The translations under genes were made by a program, and so were the position numbers. Source: Bidens hawaiensis (Eukaryota; Streptophyta; Magnoliopsida; Asterales; Asteraceae). Taken from it: a stretch of 64,000 bases of DNA. Of this stretch, positions 1 through 15,281 are shown one piece after another. The stretch covers positions 1 to 64,000 of the forward strand of contig JAIQDT010009123.1 of assembly GCA_021521415.1 (NCBI GenBank), given 5' to 3'. Each line of letters starts with the position of its first letter. The first letter of the stretch is position 1. The notes under the pieces were generated by a model, which worked only from the letters and a program-made list of their open reading frames with translations, did no database searches and was not told the origin of the DNA.

Positions 1-564
1 TAAACGGTTTCAGAAAACAGGTTATATTTTATAACTGATTGTAGCAAATTATCGAACACTTTTAGGTCTTTTGCATTCCATTCATGGGACGTACCAAGAT
101 GAACAGTGCTAAAATTTTAATATGATGATCGAAACATGTGATCTATTGGACATTTAAAGGGATTTTGCACAAAATACCAGCGTAATATTTCACTTATCCC
201 TTTTAGTCGTTTTACGCTTCTCACATGAGTCACAAAAGATGACTTTGTGTCCCGTTTAGGTCATTTTATAGGTCTGAAACCGGTTTTAAAAAAAGTGATA
301 CTTTTTATAAGAATTGTTAAATTTATATATAAAATGTTTTATGCATAATGTCAAACTTGAGATGAAGCGTTGAATGTATACGAGACACCACCATCTTTTA
401 TATTTTAATGACTCGTCTGTACAAAAAAGAGTTGAATGACTCAAATGTCACATATGAAAAGGTATGTTGGTATTTTATGCCAAAATAAAAATATCAGATC
501 AACATAGCATTAATCAACCATAACCTTTTAATTATTAATAATAATAATAACAAATAGAACTTAC
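1..564. other. CBL last visible intron, no other feature
   Basis: This stretch is AT-rich and follows the GT donor of the CBL exon at 565-676 on the minus strand. I looked here for the short final CBL exon (about 19 codons in the family) and did not find it, so that exon should lie beyond the left edge. No other gene or repeat was recognised. Confidence 0.6.
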
Positions 565-4403
<3,839 letters not shown>

Positions 4404-4419
<16 letters not shown>

Positions 4420-4448
4420 GTTACCAGTTGCACATTAAAATAATCCAT
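4404..4448 (-). promoter_or_regulatory. Upstream ORF overlapping the CBL start
   Basis: If the leader exon begins at the CAG acceptor at 4457-4459, the mRNA carries an ATG at 4448 that opens a 14-codon frame ending in TAG at 4404. It is out of frame with the main ATG at 4419 and overlaps it. A ribosome starting here would pass the CBL start. Whether it is used is not shown by sequence alone. Confidence 0.5.
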
Positions 4449-4739
4449 ACTTGCACCTGAATGAGAAAACAAAGGAAAATAATTGTCAGATCATTTTAAC
4501 ATTTTGAACAACATGCGAAAAGTCAAAAGGAGTGGAACAAATGCAAGGATAGAAATAACCTTTTGACCATTTCCTATTGCTGATATGATTTAAAGCTTGC
4601 AAATCACTTGATAAGAATGAGCAATCAACTTATAACTGTCAGAATGAGAAAATCTTGTTAGTAAATCTTGCTGCAATAGCATTCACCCTTGTCAGAATTA
4701 TAATAATAATAACCTTCATGAATTACATTAGCACTGACG

Positions 4740-5230
4740 TATAGAGAACATGTGTTTCATGTGAATTTAGTTTGGAGATAGATTTCACATGATTTATCAA
4801 GTAAAGCATACTGATTTTCATTTACATGAGGGATGATCACATACGGGTGTTGCACAAATTCGGTTAGAGATAAATATCATGTAAGATATAATCTTAATTA
4901 ATAACACGAGTGATGATCACATACGAGTGTTGCACAAATTCGGTTAGAGATAGATACCATGTAAGATCTATTGACCTTAATTAAGCAAACGAGTTATGAC
5001 CTATGGAGAATATGTGTGTTGTGTCACGTGTGAATTTAGTTTCAAGACAAATTTCCCATGATTCATCAAGTAAAACATATCGATTTTCATAATAACATGA
5101 GTGATGATCGATATTGTACATATGAGTGTTACACAAATTCGGGTTGGAGACAAAATTATCACATGAACTATTATATAAAGCATATTAATCTTCTTTAATC
5201 ACATGAGTCGTAACTCGTAACCTATATAGA
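4740..5230. repeat. Degenerate tandem repeat, about 85 bp unit, 3 or more copies
   Basis: A unit containing GATGATCACATACG, then TGTTGCACAAATTCGG, then a run ending in CATGTAAGAT occurs near 4830 and 4914, with a more diverged copy near 5102. It lies in the CBL leader intron. Confidence 0.65.
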
Positions 5231-5459
5231 ATATGCGGAAACCAACTGGCACAATTTCTTAAAACGACAATAACTAGCACCTAAGAATAAGACTCATGTT
5301 CATATTGTTTCATTCTTGAAGCAATATAAACTCGTTGAGCACTCAATGCACCTGCCCGCTTCAGTAGATGGTTAAGTAGAAACAAATTTGGTACAGACTT
5401 ATTGAAACTAGTTAATAATGTTATAAACAGGTAAATCATGAATTCTAGATAAAATCATA

Positions 5460-6510
5460 AACAGGATACGAATCATAAATAAGGACAGCTAAAACAGTAA
5501 CATGAAGTCTGGTCCAAGTGTTTTGACATCAATAGAAACAATTTCCTACAATATATTTATACCATAACTAAACTAAGCAACTTCAACAAACTAAACATGC
5601 AAATCAACGAAGAATGAATCCAATACCTTGTGGAACTTATCTCAAATCTCGAAAGGCACTTAATTTTAAGACTCAAAACAAACTAACAGAATCATTCACG
5701 CACCGATTTCAACTCTAACCTCAGCCTATTTTCAGTTCAAGACCTGACTTTGGTTCACATGTTGACATCAATTGAAAACAAATGACGCAATACCGAAGTG
5801 CAGGTTCATATCATAATTAGAGTAACTTGAATTTAGCTAACCACAATGCAAACCATCAGTAGAAATAATCCAATATCCGCTAGAAGTTTCTCTTCATACA
5901 TACTCAATACTTCTTACAAAAAACTCAAAAGTAAATAAGGTCAAGTAGAAAAACCATTTGCACACTAATTTCAGATGAAAAATTGGTGTGTTTTGAGTTA
6001 AAAACACAAACCATGATCTAAATGTTGAAATTAATTAAAAAAACATATTTGTTTTGACAGAAAGCAGGTTCATACCACGGTTAAAGTAACTCAAAATCTT
6101 AGCAAACCAAACATGCTCATACTTTCTAGAGCTTAAACCAAAAGACTCGAATTTGCTCAAACTGATTTACACATCAATTTCAGTTGAAAAACCTCGGTCC
6201 GTTTCAGATAAATATTGAAATCCAAAAGTGACCTTTTCTTTCAATACCAAAAAACAGGTGTACGCCATGAATAGAACACATAAAGCTGCTAACGAACTAA
6301 ACACGCAAATAATCAAAGAATGAATTACGGAACCCACTCTCATACCTCGCTATGCACTTACAATAAACGACTCGTATAACCCAATATCAGTTAAAACCTA
6401 GGTCTGTTTTGAACTAGAAACATGAACTCAGATCCAAATGTTGGCATCGATAACATGAAAGCAGACTCGTACCAAAGTTAAAAGTAACTCAATCAGCTTG
6501 ATTGATATGG
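5460..6510. repeat. Degenerate tandem repeat, about 190-260 bp unit
   Basis: Two markers recur in the same order: one like CCAAATGTTGACATCAAT near 5508, 5742, 6004, 6193 and 6425, and one like GCAGGTTCATACC near 5803, 6064, 6256 and 6463. Units are diverged. The block fills much of the CBL leader intron. Confidence 0.55.
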
Positions 6511-6740
6511 CAGATAACTGAAACTTACTTACTCTCAGATCTCCTAGTTAAATCTAATTAGTTCAAGTAAACATGTATGATTCTAGATCTTCAAACTATA
6601 ACTATTCACAAACACATATCCTCAATTCAACTACCACGTGATTCAATTTACAAAAACTAAACCCTAATTCAACAATTCAGACAACAAAACGGATAATAAT
6701 TGAGTATAAACACTTGTGGATATGCATAACTGAGACTAAC

Positions 6741-7000
6741 CTTGAGAACACAGAGTGAGAAGTAATGGAGAAAAACAGAGGATTGGATTATGAATGAAAT
6801 TGAAATGAATATAAAAGATAAGAGTTATTGAAGCAGTAGAAGAAGAAGAAGAAATGAGAAAACTGCTGCTGCTTCTTATAATATAATGATTTGATTTTGA
6901 GGGGATGGAACACATGGAACAAGTAATGATGGTGATAGGGTAGTACATATCCATCCCTTATAAATAAATAAATATAAATATTAATAATCAACCACGGAGG
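6741..7000 (-). promoter_or_regulatory. CBL leader exon and core promoter region
   Basis: On the minus strand a pyrimidine-rich leader (about 6741-6870) is preceded by TATA-like stretches near 6878-6892 and 6957-6985. This suits a plant core promoter feeding the leader exon that ends at 6741. The exact transcription start cannot be placed. Confidence 0.4.
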
Positions 7001-7004
7001 AATC

Positions 7005-7006
<2 letters not shown>

Positions 7007-7035
<29 letters not shown>

Positions 7036-7036
7036 C
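7007..7036. repeat. (ATT)n microsatellite
   Basis: A trinucleotide run lies directly beside a Helitron 3' terminus at 7039. Confidence 0.85.
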
Positions 7037-7038
7037 TA

Positions 7039-7660
7039 CTAGGTATCTAACCCGTGTAGTACACGAGTGGAAAATAGAGAATTCGTCACGTAAAGATATT
7101 TGATTATATATTTTAATATTATATTATTCGTCTAATTATAAAAACAAATAATTTTAACCAACAATATCGCACGTTCTTGAAAGTAAGTTCATTGAACTTG
7201 TCTAAAATCGAATGATACACAAAGTCTATTAAATCATATAATGAATTGTTAATTGAAGATAATCGAGAATTTGTACATTCATTTGTCGTCATTTGGACCC
7301 CCACCCCCAACATTCCCTTCACCTATATCCAATAATTAATTCACAAATTATTTTATCTATTCAACATGTAAGGATTGGCATCCAACTATGAGCCTCGTGT
7401 TTTTTTTATAATTTAAGTACCTTTTACTTGGACAAGATATAGGAAGAACTTATTGAAGTATAATTTAAAATAAATACGAACAAAAATCTATACAATCTAA
7501 CTATTTATTTAACAAAAGTATCATAAATTTAATATTTACAACTCCCTAAATACTTCCTTTTATACAAGGTTTATACTTTAATTTGTAGCATTTCATTGTT
7601 GTCAATGATTAATATAAAAAGGAACAAATTGATTTTTTTAATAGCTAATAGCTAAACACT
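7039..7660 (-). mobile_element. Helitron 3' region, 5' boundary not found
   Basis: Read on the minus strand, a 7-bp stem hairpin at 7051-7067 is followed by 8 bases, CTAG (ending at 7039) and a flanking T, a canonical Helitron 3' end. Sequence to the right resembles the area right of the second Helitron end at 17919, for example around 7500-7620 versus 18000-18170. The right limit given is where I lose the similarity, not a true end. Confidence 0.6.
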
Positions 7661-7799
7661 TGGAAACATCAATCGGCTTATATGACTTGTTTAACGATTC
7701 ATAGAGCCATAACTTGTATACACTCTAATATTGACTTGAACTTGTTATGGCTTCAACTCAAGATGCTAATAACCCATCTGGTATTATAGTATTTTCCAT

Positions 7800-8115
7800 A
7801 ATACCTTACCGGAAAACCATAATAGTTCAACATCTCCATTGAATTTTTTATTTTGATATAGAACCTAAAGAGATTATAAAAAAAATTATATAATAATTAA
7901 ATTCATTATAAACAAAAAGGGAAAAGAAAAAAAATTGCTAATGAAATAATGAATAATATGAGAATCGACAATTAGAGTATCAAATTAAATCGTACCGGAA
8001 AATAATTAATCCCCCTTACCGGAATCGGCGATGATAGAGATAGTAATCCAAAACAGAGAGAGAGAGATTATAATTGTTAAGGTTTTCAATCTTAAGATTT
8101 ATATAATGTAAATGA
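7800..8115. repeat. Dispersed repeat, copy 1 (partner at 16645-16985)
   Basis: Blocks such as CATCTCCATTGAATTTT, ACCTAAAGAGATTATAA, AATATGAGAATCG and GGAAAATAATTAATC, then a GA run and CAATCTTAAG, recur in the same order at 16645-16985 on the same strand. On the minus strand it resembles a leader with a GTAAG donor-like site, so it may be the 5' part of a transposon gene. That reading is a guess. Confidence 0.65.
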
Positions 8116-8139
8116 GATGATTTAATATGTTTTTGAATT

Positions 8140-8420
8140 TTAATAATAATTAGAATAATTAATATCATAATTACATTAATAGGTTAATTATGGATTGTTT
8201 GACCAGATTGTAAAAATATTTAAGTTATTGTAAATTTTAAATTTTAAAATGGGATATCTTTTTAGTAATAATGCATTTTTAATTATGGTACATTTAGACA
8301 TTATGGAATGTTTGACCAATAAAATTCAAAAGTTTAAAATTTAAAATTGAAAATCCTTTTAAAAATAATAAGTTTCAATCGTATTAATGTTACATTATGA
8401 AATGTTTGACCATTGATTTA
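8140..8420. repeat. Degenerate repeat, about 100 bp unit, 3 copies
   Basis: ATTATGGATTGTTTGACCA and close variants occur near 8187, 8300 and 8395, each followed by AT-rich sequence. Confidence 0.5.
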
Positions 8421-8520
8421 CAAAATATACATTTGAGTTACACTTTAAAGTTTTAAAGTTTATAAAATATTAAAACGGCATAAAACTTTGAGAACTATGG
8501 TTATAAATTGGTGATACAAA

Positions 8521-8536
8521 ATAAACATAACTAAAT
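8521..8536. repeat. LINE target-site duplication, left copy
   Basis: ATAAACATAACTAAAT is present here and again at 12618-12633, exactly flanking the LINE. Confidence 0.9.
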
Positions 8537-8917
8537 CAATCAATCAATCAATCAATCAATCATACCCAGTAAAATCCCACCGACAGCAAAGCTATAGGTA
8601 GGGTCTGGGGAGAGTGGGATGTAGGCACACCGTACCTCTATCCAAAGGAATAAAGAGGTGGCTTCCAGAGAGACCCTCGGCTCTAAGTACATGTGTATGT
8701 GTATGAGTATGAAGCAAAATAAAGGAAATCAAAGTTTAACAGTTATATAAAAACTACTACTAATTATAATAATATTAATAATAAGGTCACAGTTTAACAG
8801 CTATACAAAAGCTAATAATAATTATAATAATAATAATATATGTAAGGGAAATACCATTATGGTATGTGACCTAAATAAGTCAAGTCTAAGCCCTAAGATA
8901 TTCAATTCTCTCTAAAA

Positions 8918-9261
8918 ATCCTTAACTTTAATTCTACTTCTCCACGAATTCCTATCCTCAACCATGTCCTCGGAGAGGTTTAGGTCTATCAAATCATGTA
9001 TAATCCTCTCATCCCAAGTTAATTTCGGTTGTCCTCTACCCCTCCTCCCTCTATAGTAATGTTTTCTGCGGATCTAACAGGATTCGTCGTCTGTCTTCTC
9101 TTTACATGTCCAAACCATCTCAATCTCCACTCTCTTATCTTGTCTGCTATGTTCGCCACCCCTAATCTCTCGCGAAACACAACGTTTCTTATTCGGTCTA
9201 GCCTTGTGTGCCCACACATCCAACGTAGCATTCTCATTTCTGCTACCTCCATCTTCCGCAC
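8918..9261 (-). pseudogene. LINE ORF C-terminal tail, broken
   Basis: Directly after the in-frame TAA at 9262-9264 the same frame continues with VAEMRMLRWMCGHTRLDRIR, the usual region downstream of the RTE reverse transcriptase. A further one-base shift near 9037, in a GGAGGAGGGG tract, moves the frame. The tail then reads RGRGQPKLTWDERI and ends with a TAG near 8918. Confidence 0.8.
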
Positions 9262-11079
9262 TTATGCCTTCTTGATGACCCAACAATCTGTTCCATATAG
9301 CATTGCAGGTCTAACTGCCACTCTATAGAATTTTCCCTTTAGTTTAGTCGGGAAACTGTTGTCGCACAATATACCTGTGGCTGCTTTCCATCTACACCAT
9401 CCTACCTGAACTCGGTGGGTCACATCACTGTCTAATTCCCCATCGTTCTGTACAAATGATCCTAAATACTTGAACTTCGTTACCTGCGGGACCACCCGCC
9501 CTTCAATTGTGATGTGTGCGTCTTCATTGTCGTTTATCCCACCAAAATCACAGTGTAGGTACTCCGTCTTAGATCGGCTAATCTTTAAACCTTTTGTCTC
9601 TAAGGTTGTTCGCCACTCCTCAAGCCTCATGTTTAGATCTTGTTTTTTCTCAGCAAGTAACACAATATCGTCTGCGAACATCATGCACCACGGGAGAGTC
9701 CCCTGAATCGACTTTGACAACTCATCCAAGACTACTGCAAAAAGAAACGGGCTCAACGCTGACCCCTGGTGAAGACCTACCTCTACAGGAAAGAAATCAG
9801 TATCCCCCACTGGCGCACGGACACTTGTTTCACTCCTGGTATACATATCCATAATTATCTCTATGTATTTCCTGGGCACTCTTCTACCCTCCAAGCACTC
9901 CCAGAGCACCTGTCGTGGCACACTGTCGTAGGCCTTTTCTAGGTCAATAAACACCATATGTAGATCACGCTTCTTCTCCCTATACTTTTCCATTGATCTT
10001 CTTATAAGGTGTATTGCCTCTGTGGTGGAACGCCCCGGCATGAAGCCAAATTGGTTGACCGTAACCTGAGTTTCTCGTCTAAATCTAACCTCAATCACTC
10101 TTTCCCATAGCTTCATAGTATGACTTAGTAGTTTGATTCCTCGGTAGTTACCACAACATTGGGCGTCTCCTTTGTTCTTATAGATAGGAACTACAACGCT
10201 GCTCTTCCACTGGTCTGGCATCTTACCTGATTTGAGAATACGATTGAACAGAGTAGTTAACCACATGACTCCTTCCTCCCCCAGACACTTCCACACCTCG
10301 ATGGTTATGTTGTCTGGGCCAACCGCCTTAGACCTTCCCATCCTCCTAAGTGCGTCCTTCACCTCTTCTCGTGTGATCCGTCGGCAGTAGCAGTTATTCG
10401 ATTGTTGTCGTTGAAAGTTTGTGTTGTCATGTTCTTCTTGGTAAGCTCTCCCATTGTTAAAAAGATTGTGGAAGTAGGTTTGCCAACTTAGCTTGATGTC
10501 CTGCTCCTTGACCAATACATGCCCATCTGTATCCTTTATGAACTTCACCGGTCCTAGATCTTGCCTTCTACGCTCCCTGGCTTTGGCAATCTTAAACATA
10601 GCATGTTCCCCCTCTTTTGTTTCTAGACTTTCATACATCCGTTTAAAGGCCGCCTTCTTTGCTTCCGCCACTGCCTTCTTCGCCTCTATCTTGGCCGTTT
10701 TGTAGTTGTCCCTCAATTCCACTCGCTCATCCTCATTCGTGCACCTCATTAGCTCCCTAAAACATCCTTGTTTGTCCCTTATCTTGTCTTGCACTGCGTC
10801 ATTCCACCACCAAGACTCCTTATGCCCACTTATCTTTCCTGTTGTGACCCCGAGAGTCTCCTTTGCTACTTGGATGATCTTTGTCTCCATAGCTTCCCAT
10901 ATATGAGTAGAGTCCCCATTTAGTCGAGCCCGCGTATGCAGTATGAGTTTATCCTTAAACAGTAGGAGATTTTCGTCCTTCAAATTTCCCCATCGAATTC
11001 TCGGTGTACCTTTCTTCTCTCGAACAGTCAGCTTATTTCTGAAGGCTATATCAGTCACTAGTAGTCGATGTTGAGTCAC
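9262..11079 (-). pseudogene. LINE reverse transcriptase domain
   Basis: About 600 residues form a non-LTR reverse transcriptase. Visible blocks are PIYKNKGDAQCCGNYRGIKL, NQFGFMPGRST, DLEKAYDSVPR, GLHQGSALSPFLFA and the catalytic FADDIVLL. The domain copies element RNA into DNA at a nicked target. The RT core is uninterrupted, but the N-terminal junction with the endonuclease is frameshifted and the frame ends at a premature TAA where the family continues. The listed start is an in-frame codon and not a true start. Confidence 0.92.
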
Positions 11080-11821
11080 AACTGCCTCCCCAGGTATGAC
11101 TTTGCAGTCCTTTCCACCAACGTCGGTCTCCTTGCCTCATCAAAAGGTAGTCAATTTGCGTGTCGCGTCCGCCACTGCTAAAAGTGATTAAATGAGAATC
11201 TTGTTTCCTAAAATAAGAATTTATAATACCTAGGTCATGTGCCACCGCAAACTCTAGAAGATCTGTTCCGGTCTCATTCCTATCACCAAAACCGAAACCC
11301 CCATGTACGGCTTGAAAACCATCGTTAGCCTTACCAATGTGTCCATTAAAATCACCTCCTATGCAAATCCTCTCCCCCCTAGGTATGCCCCCTACCACAG
11401 CGTCTAGGCAATCCCAAAATTCTCTCTTTTCCTGATCCCCTAGGCCTACATGAGGCGCGTAGGCGGAGACTACTGCCACTACTTCCTCTCCTAGTACTAA
11501 TTTCAACACCATAATCCTGTCATTATGTCTTATCACCTCCACCACACTAGTGTGTATTTCCTTAGCCACTAGAAACCCCACTCCATTCCTAGCTCCATCA
11601 GACCCCGAGTACCACAACTTATACCCATTACACTCAGCCCCTCTATGTCCTTTCCACTTAGTCTCCTGGAGGCATGCTATCTGAACCCTACGTCTTTTAA
11701 GCACATCTACCAATTCTAGCAACTTACCATTTAATGTTCCTACATTCCAAGAAGCCAAACGCAATATACGCTCCCTATCTTTACTCTTTCCTACACCCCT
11801 CGTTTCAGGACATGGTCTCAA
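11051..11821 (-). pseudogene. LINE apurinic-like endonuclease domain
   Basis: About 255 residues match the exonuclease-endonuclease-phosphatase fold of LINEs that nicks target DNA. Visible motifs are LASWNVGTLNGK, CLQETKWKG, GGDFNGHIG and a C-terminal IDYLLMR. The last 25 or so residues are out of frame: the expected reading continues in the reverse transcriptase frame. A frameshift therefore lies about 11105-11140, around the tract TTGGTGGAAAGG. No in-frame ATG is seen at the front, so the true start is uncertain. Confidence 0.88.
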
Positions 11822-11889
11822 GTAATAGTCATGGTTCCTACGCTCTATGGTTGCAACTAATCACACAAACACAAGCAATAGAACACCAA

Positions 11890-11950
11890 ATCAATAATAA
11901 TAATAATAATAATAATAGTAACAAAAACTAATAATAATAATAATAATAGA
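11890..11950. repeat. (AAT)n microsatellites in LINE leader
   Basis: Two AAT-type runs near 11894-11917 and 11930-11949, upstream of the endonuclease frame. Confidence 0.75.
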
Positions 11951-12439
11951 CACACGGCACACAGTAACAGATAAATTGGACTGACTACTCTAGCAGCATC
12001 AAGGCCTATTGCCAACAAAAAAATAAAAGATATGAAACGATCTCACCAGGATTTTAGCAAGTCACCAATATTGATCAGCTTCACTTAGGGTGATTAAGAA
12101 GAAAAAATAGCAAATAGCAAATAGCAAATAACCTTCCTTTAGGGTTATTTCTTCAATCTCATAATATAACCACCTCTGACTAACAGCAACACAACAAGCC
12201 CCAATCTTCTTTGACCCGAAGAAAAATTAGGGTTTCTGATAAGAACCCTACAACTCAGTTTTTGTAGCTCACTGATTCCAGTCGGAGACACCACCACAGA
12301 GGCGGAGATCAGTTATTGCAAAGAGACCGGGCAGGTAACCAACTGATATAGATCAATTAATTGGCCCTTGTAATCGAGTCGGGGAAACTCAGATTTGCTG
12401 TAGCGGTGTGTTTAAAGTGGCAAAGGGGGCTGACGAGTA

Positions 12440-12612
12440 GTTAGGGTTTGCCGATAGATCGACGAGCATGCAGTGGTCTGATCAGTGGTCCGATTAGGGG
12501 CTGAAGAGCAGTGGTCCGAGCAGCGTCTAACGATTGGGCTGATAGATTGACGGCAGTGGTCCGATTGGGGCTAATAGATCGACGGCGACGGTGGTCCAAG
12601 CAGTGGCTGCCG
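12440..12612. repeat. Short repeats in the LINE 5' region
   Basis: CAGTGGTCCGATTGGGGCT and near copies recur about four times with spacers, among GATCGACGG motifs. Repeats of this kind in a LINE leader can carry promoter activity; that is inference here. Confidence 0.6.
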
Positions 12613-12617
12613 ATTCT

Positions 12618-12633
12618 ATAAACATAACTAAAT
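12618..12633. repeat. LINE target-site duplication, right copy
   Basis: An exact 16-bp match to 8521-8536. Confidence 0.9.
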
Positions 12634-12650
12634 GTAATTATGATAATAAA

Positions 12651-12681
12651 ACACACACACACACACATATATATATATATG
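12651..12681. repeat. (AC)n(AT)n microsatellite
   Basis: A compound dinucleotide run just right of the LINE target duplication. Confidence 0.85.
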
Positions 12682-13187
12682 CACTTATGAATGATAAAAA
12701 TAGCACTAATGGAAACAATACAAACCTTATTTCAATATACATCATTGGATAAATTAACCTTACAATATTCCAAGGCATGCAAAATGCAAATCTAGTTAGA
12801 TTTAGATTTAGTGACGATATAAATCATTAAATTCATAACAATATGTAAGGGAAATTTAATATCACAAAACATACTTGTATACATTTAATTAAATGGTGAC
12901 CAAATTTTGATGTTTTTGGTTGAAATGTTGACGAAATTTGAATACCTGTATTAAAAAAAATCAATCTCTCCGGGCAATATGCAGTCATTTCGATGGTATA
13001 AATCCCTAAAAATTATACACGGACTTATATTATTGTTTGGGCTAATTATACACATAAATATCTCCGGGCTAATTTTTTAAGAATTTATATACATGTATTG
13101 ATTATTGTTTGGGCTAACTACCATTTCATCTTGAACAATCATTTCGATGGACCAATCTTCTCTGTGCTTTGAATTTTCCTTCAGACG

Positions 13188-13274
13188 TCAAAGTTTGAGA
13201 ATACGCACCTTGAGGATACAGTCAATGTTAATGACATCCAATTGTTTCAACATAGTGATGTTTGTTGGCTCCAT
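13188..13274 (-). pseudogene. RPA-like OB-fold N-terminal fragment
   Basis: A 28-codon frame begins with ATG at 13274 and reads TMLKQLDVINIDCILKVRIL before a TGA. This resembles the first strand of the single-strand DNA-binding domain of plant RPA70-like proteins, where KVR-hydrophobic-(R/K)-L-W is usual; the TGA falls at the Trp position. A TATATATAAATAC box at about 13447-13460 on the same strand fits a promoter. RPA-like proteins are often carried by Helitrons, and Helitron remains lie on both sides. No further domain was recovered downstream. Confidence 0.4.
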
Positions 13275-13599
13275 CTTCCTGGTGGTGGGAAAAAAACATT
13301 AATTTCTGAAAAATAACACTTTTAACCAAAAAACGAAAAAAAACTGAATGATATAAACAACAAAAATATAAACATTAGAAATCAAGAAAATCGTTTTAGC
13401 TCAATTTGGTGTGATAGTGTAAGAATTCTTGTGTGAAAGTGAAGTATTTATATATAGTTCATAGTAAAGGATTGAATTTTGGGAGAAATGAATAAAGAAG
13501 GAATGTAAATACGAAATTAATTAAAAACATAAAATTAGGGAACTTCAATTACATTAAATCATGGACGAAAATTTGGGAATGAGGACTAAGGGATTTTCA

Positions 13600-14960
13600 A
13601 AATTTGAATTACTAAAATGTAATGTTGTTAAATACAAAATAATTCAATTCAAATCTTTAATTCTAAACTATATTTAAAATACGGAATTAACTTTTTAATA
13701 TGGAAAAATAAGTTACTACTTTTTTTACTTACATGAATATAATTAATCATCAATTCAATCAATTAAATAATTACCGTATATCTTGAATGATTATCAATTA
13801 CCGTATATCTAATATCTAAAATTATAATCAATTATGATATATTTAAATTGTGAATCATATGGTTGAAATTTATAAAAATAGTCAACATAATATAATCAAT
13901 AAGCATTTGAATAATTAAGTAACTGATATAAGCTGTGTAAAAATAACTAAGTAATTTCTTTTTTTTATGTATTAACAATAACACAATTTTATTATAATAA
14001 ACAACCATTTAAAAACTGAGTCATTGATATAACATATGGTAAGTAGTAATAATAATTATAAATTAACATATATTTCAAATTAGAATCAGCCTCATATATT
14101 TCAAAGCTCTGCTGTTGAAAAATAGCAAAATTCGATGAATAGAGGCAGACAATATATAACCAGTTTTGATTCATAATCCATTCCTTATTAAACTAAAATC
14201 TCTTATAAATGAAAATTGAGACAATTGCTCTTTCATCCACCACTTTGATAGCAAAGAAAGACGGATTCTTTGGCAACTAAATAACTCTTTTTGGCATATG
14301 AATATTTTATTATCTACTTAATTTAAAACTTAAACCATGTAGATGTTAAGCCAATAAGTTATTTAAATATGACTAATATCCTACTGTTATTTAAATTAAT
14401 ACCTATAACGTATTTCTTTTTATCTGATATGGCAACATGTTTTTATTTATTTGATATGAGATAATATTTCACATACAGTAATTTAAATTAACGAGCACAA
14501 TAATTTAAAGAGGAATTGAGTGCATGTTTTAGATAAAGAGTGGTTAATTATTGGCTTTGTGAGTTTACGTTCTTGTATATTAACCCTATATTTTATGTTA
14601 ACATATTAATATATGATTTATATGACCTTATAACAAGCTCAAGCATCACTTTTACAAATTATAATTATATTATAGTTATATATAAAAGAAATTAAATATT
14701 AAAAAAAAAACAAACATAGTTCATACTTATGTCTTTTAGATTTAAACGAAAGGAAATCAAGTTTGGCTTTACTCGTTTATTTTTCCATGTCATTTCTAAA
14801 ACAATAAAATACAATGTTATTGACTTAAGTTATATGAATCCAATATCTATACATGTTTACATTTTATAATATATGTAGGTATTTATTTTGCCACGTCATT
14901 TTTTAAAAAATAAAGCAAAATATTATTTACTTCATTATCTACATATTTTTTTATAAATAT
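13600..14960. other. AT-rich stretch, nothing recognised
   Basis: No coding sequence or clear repeat structure seen on either strand; small frames here look random. Confidence 0.5.
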
Positions 14961-15281
14961 TATGTGTTGGTAACGATAATCAATTACCCACACATATATC
15001 ACTTATGAATATATGTGAAGACAATTTAGCTACACATAATGAAAATTTTGTCACATGTGTAGGTAATTTAATATATAATTGAATGTCAAATTTGTTGGGA
15101 ATTTTCCCACCAACATTAAGTGTAGCAACAATGTATTACCAACACATATTAAGTGTTAGTTATTATAAATAGATGTCATCAACTATTTCCCACACATATA
15201 AAAACATGTGTAGGTAACTACCCACACATTTACATGTGTAGGTAAATTATGTGTTGGTAAACACTATAATTTCTTGTAGTG
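14960..15281. mobile_element. CACTA (En/Spm) transposon terminus, one end only
   Basis: The right border ends TTTCTTGTAGTG at 15270-15281, the reverse complement of the CACTACAAGAAA terminus of plant CACTA elements. The adjoining 300 bp carry repeated TGTGTAGGTAA/TGTGTTGGTAA motifs in both orientations, matching the subterminal repeats that CACTA transposase-associated proteins bind. No partner CACTA end was found to the left, so the element is truncated. Confidence 0.75.

Larger units (their letters stand above)
4457..6740 (-). other. CBL leader (5' UTR) intron, about 2.3 kb
   Basis: The donor reads CTCAAG|GTTAGTC at 6741/6740 and the acceptor TTTTCTCATTCAG at 4457. CBL genes commonly have a leader intron, and the sequence between is rich in stops and repeats. 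It contains the two repeat blocks listed separately. Exon borders are inferred, with no transcript evidence. Confidence 0.55.
8537..12617 (-). mobile_element. Full-length RTE-type LINE (non-LTR retrotransposon)
   Basis: A 4,081-bp element on the minus strand is bounded by a perfect 16-bp target duplication. It has a leader with internal repeats (about 11822-12617), an apurinic-endonuclease-like domain, a reverse transcriptase domain, a C-terminal tail region and a 3' end made of TTGA repeats (8537-8564 on the plus strand reads CAAT repeats). A short-repeat tail in place of poly(A), and a single EN-RT frame, are typical of the RTE clade. The coding frame is broken in at least three places: a frameshift between EN and RT, a TAA at 9262-9264, and a frameshift near 9037. 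This copy is therefore complete in structure but not coding-competent. Confidence 0.9.

Noticed and set aside
9029..10906. Plus-strand frames across the LINE
   Set aside because: They are antisense shadows of the endonuclease and reverse transcriptase frames.
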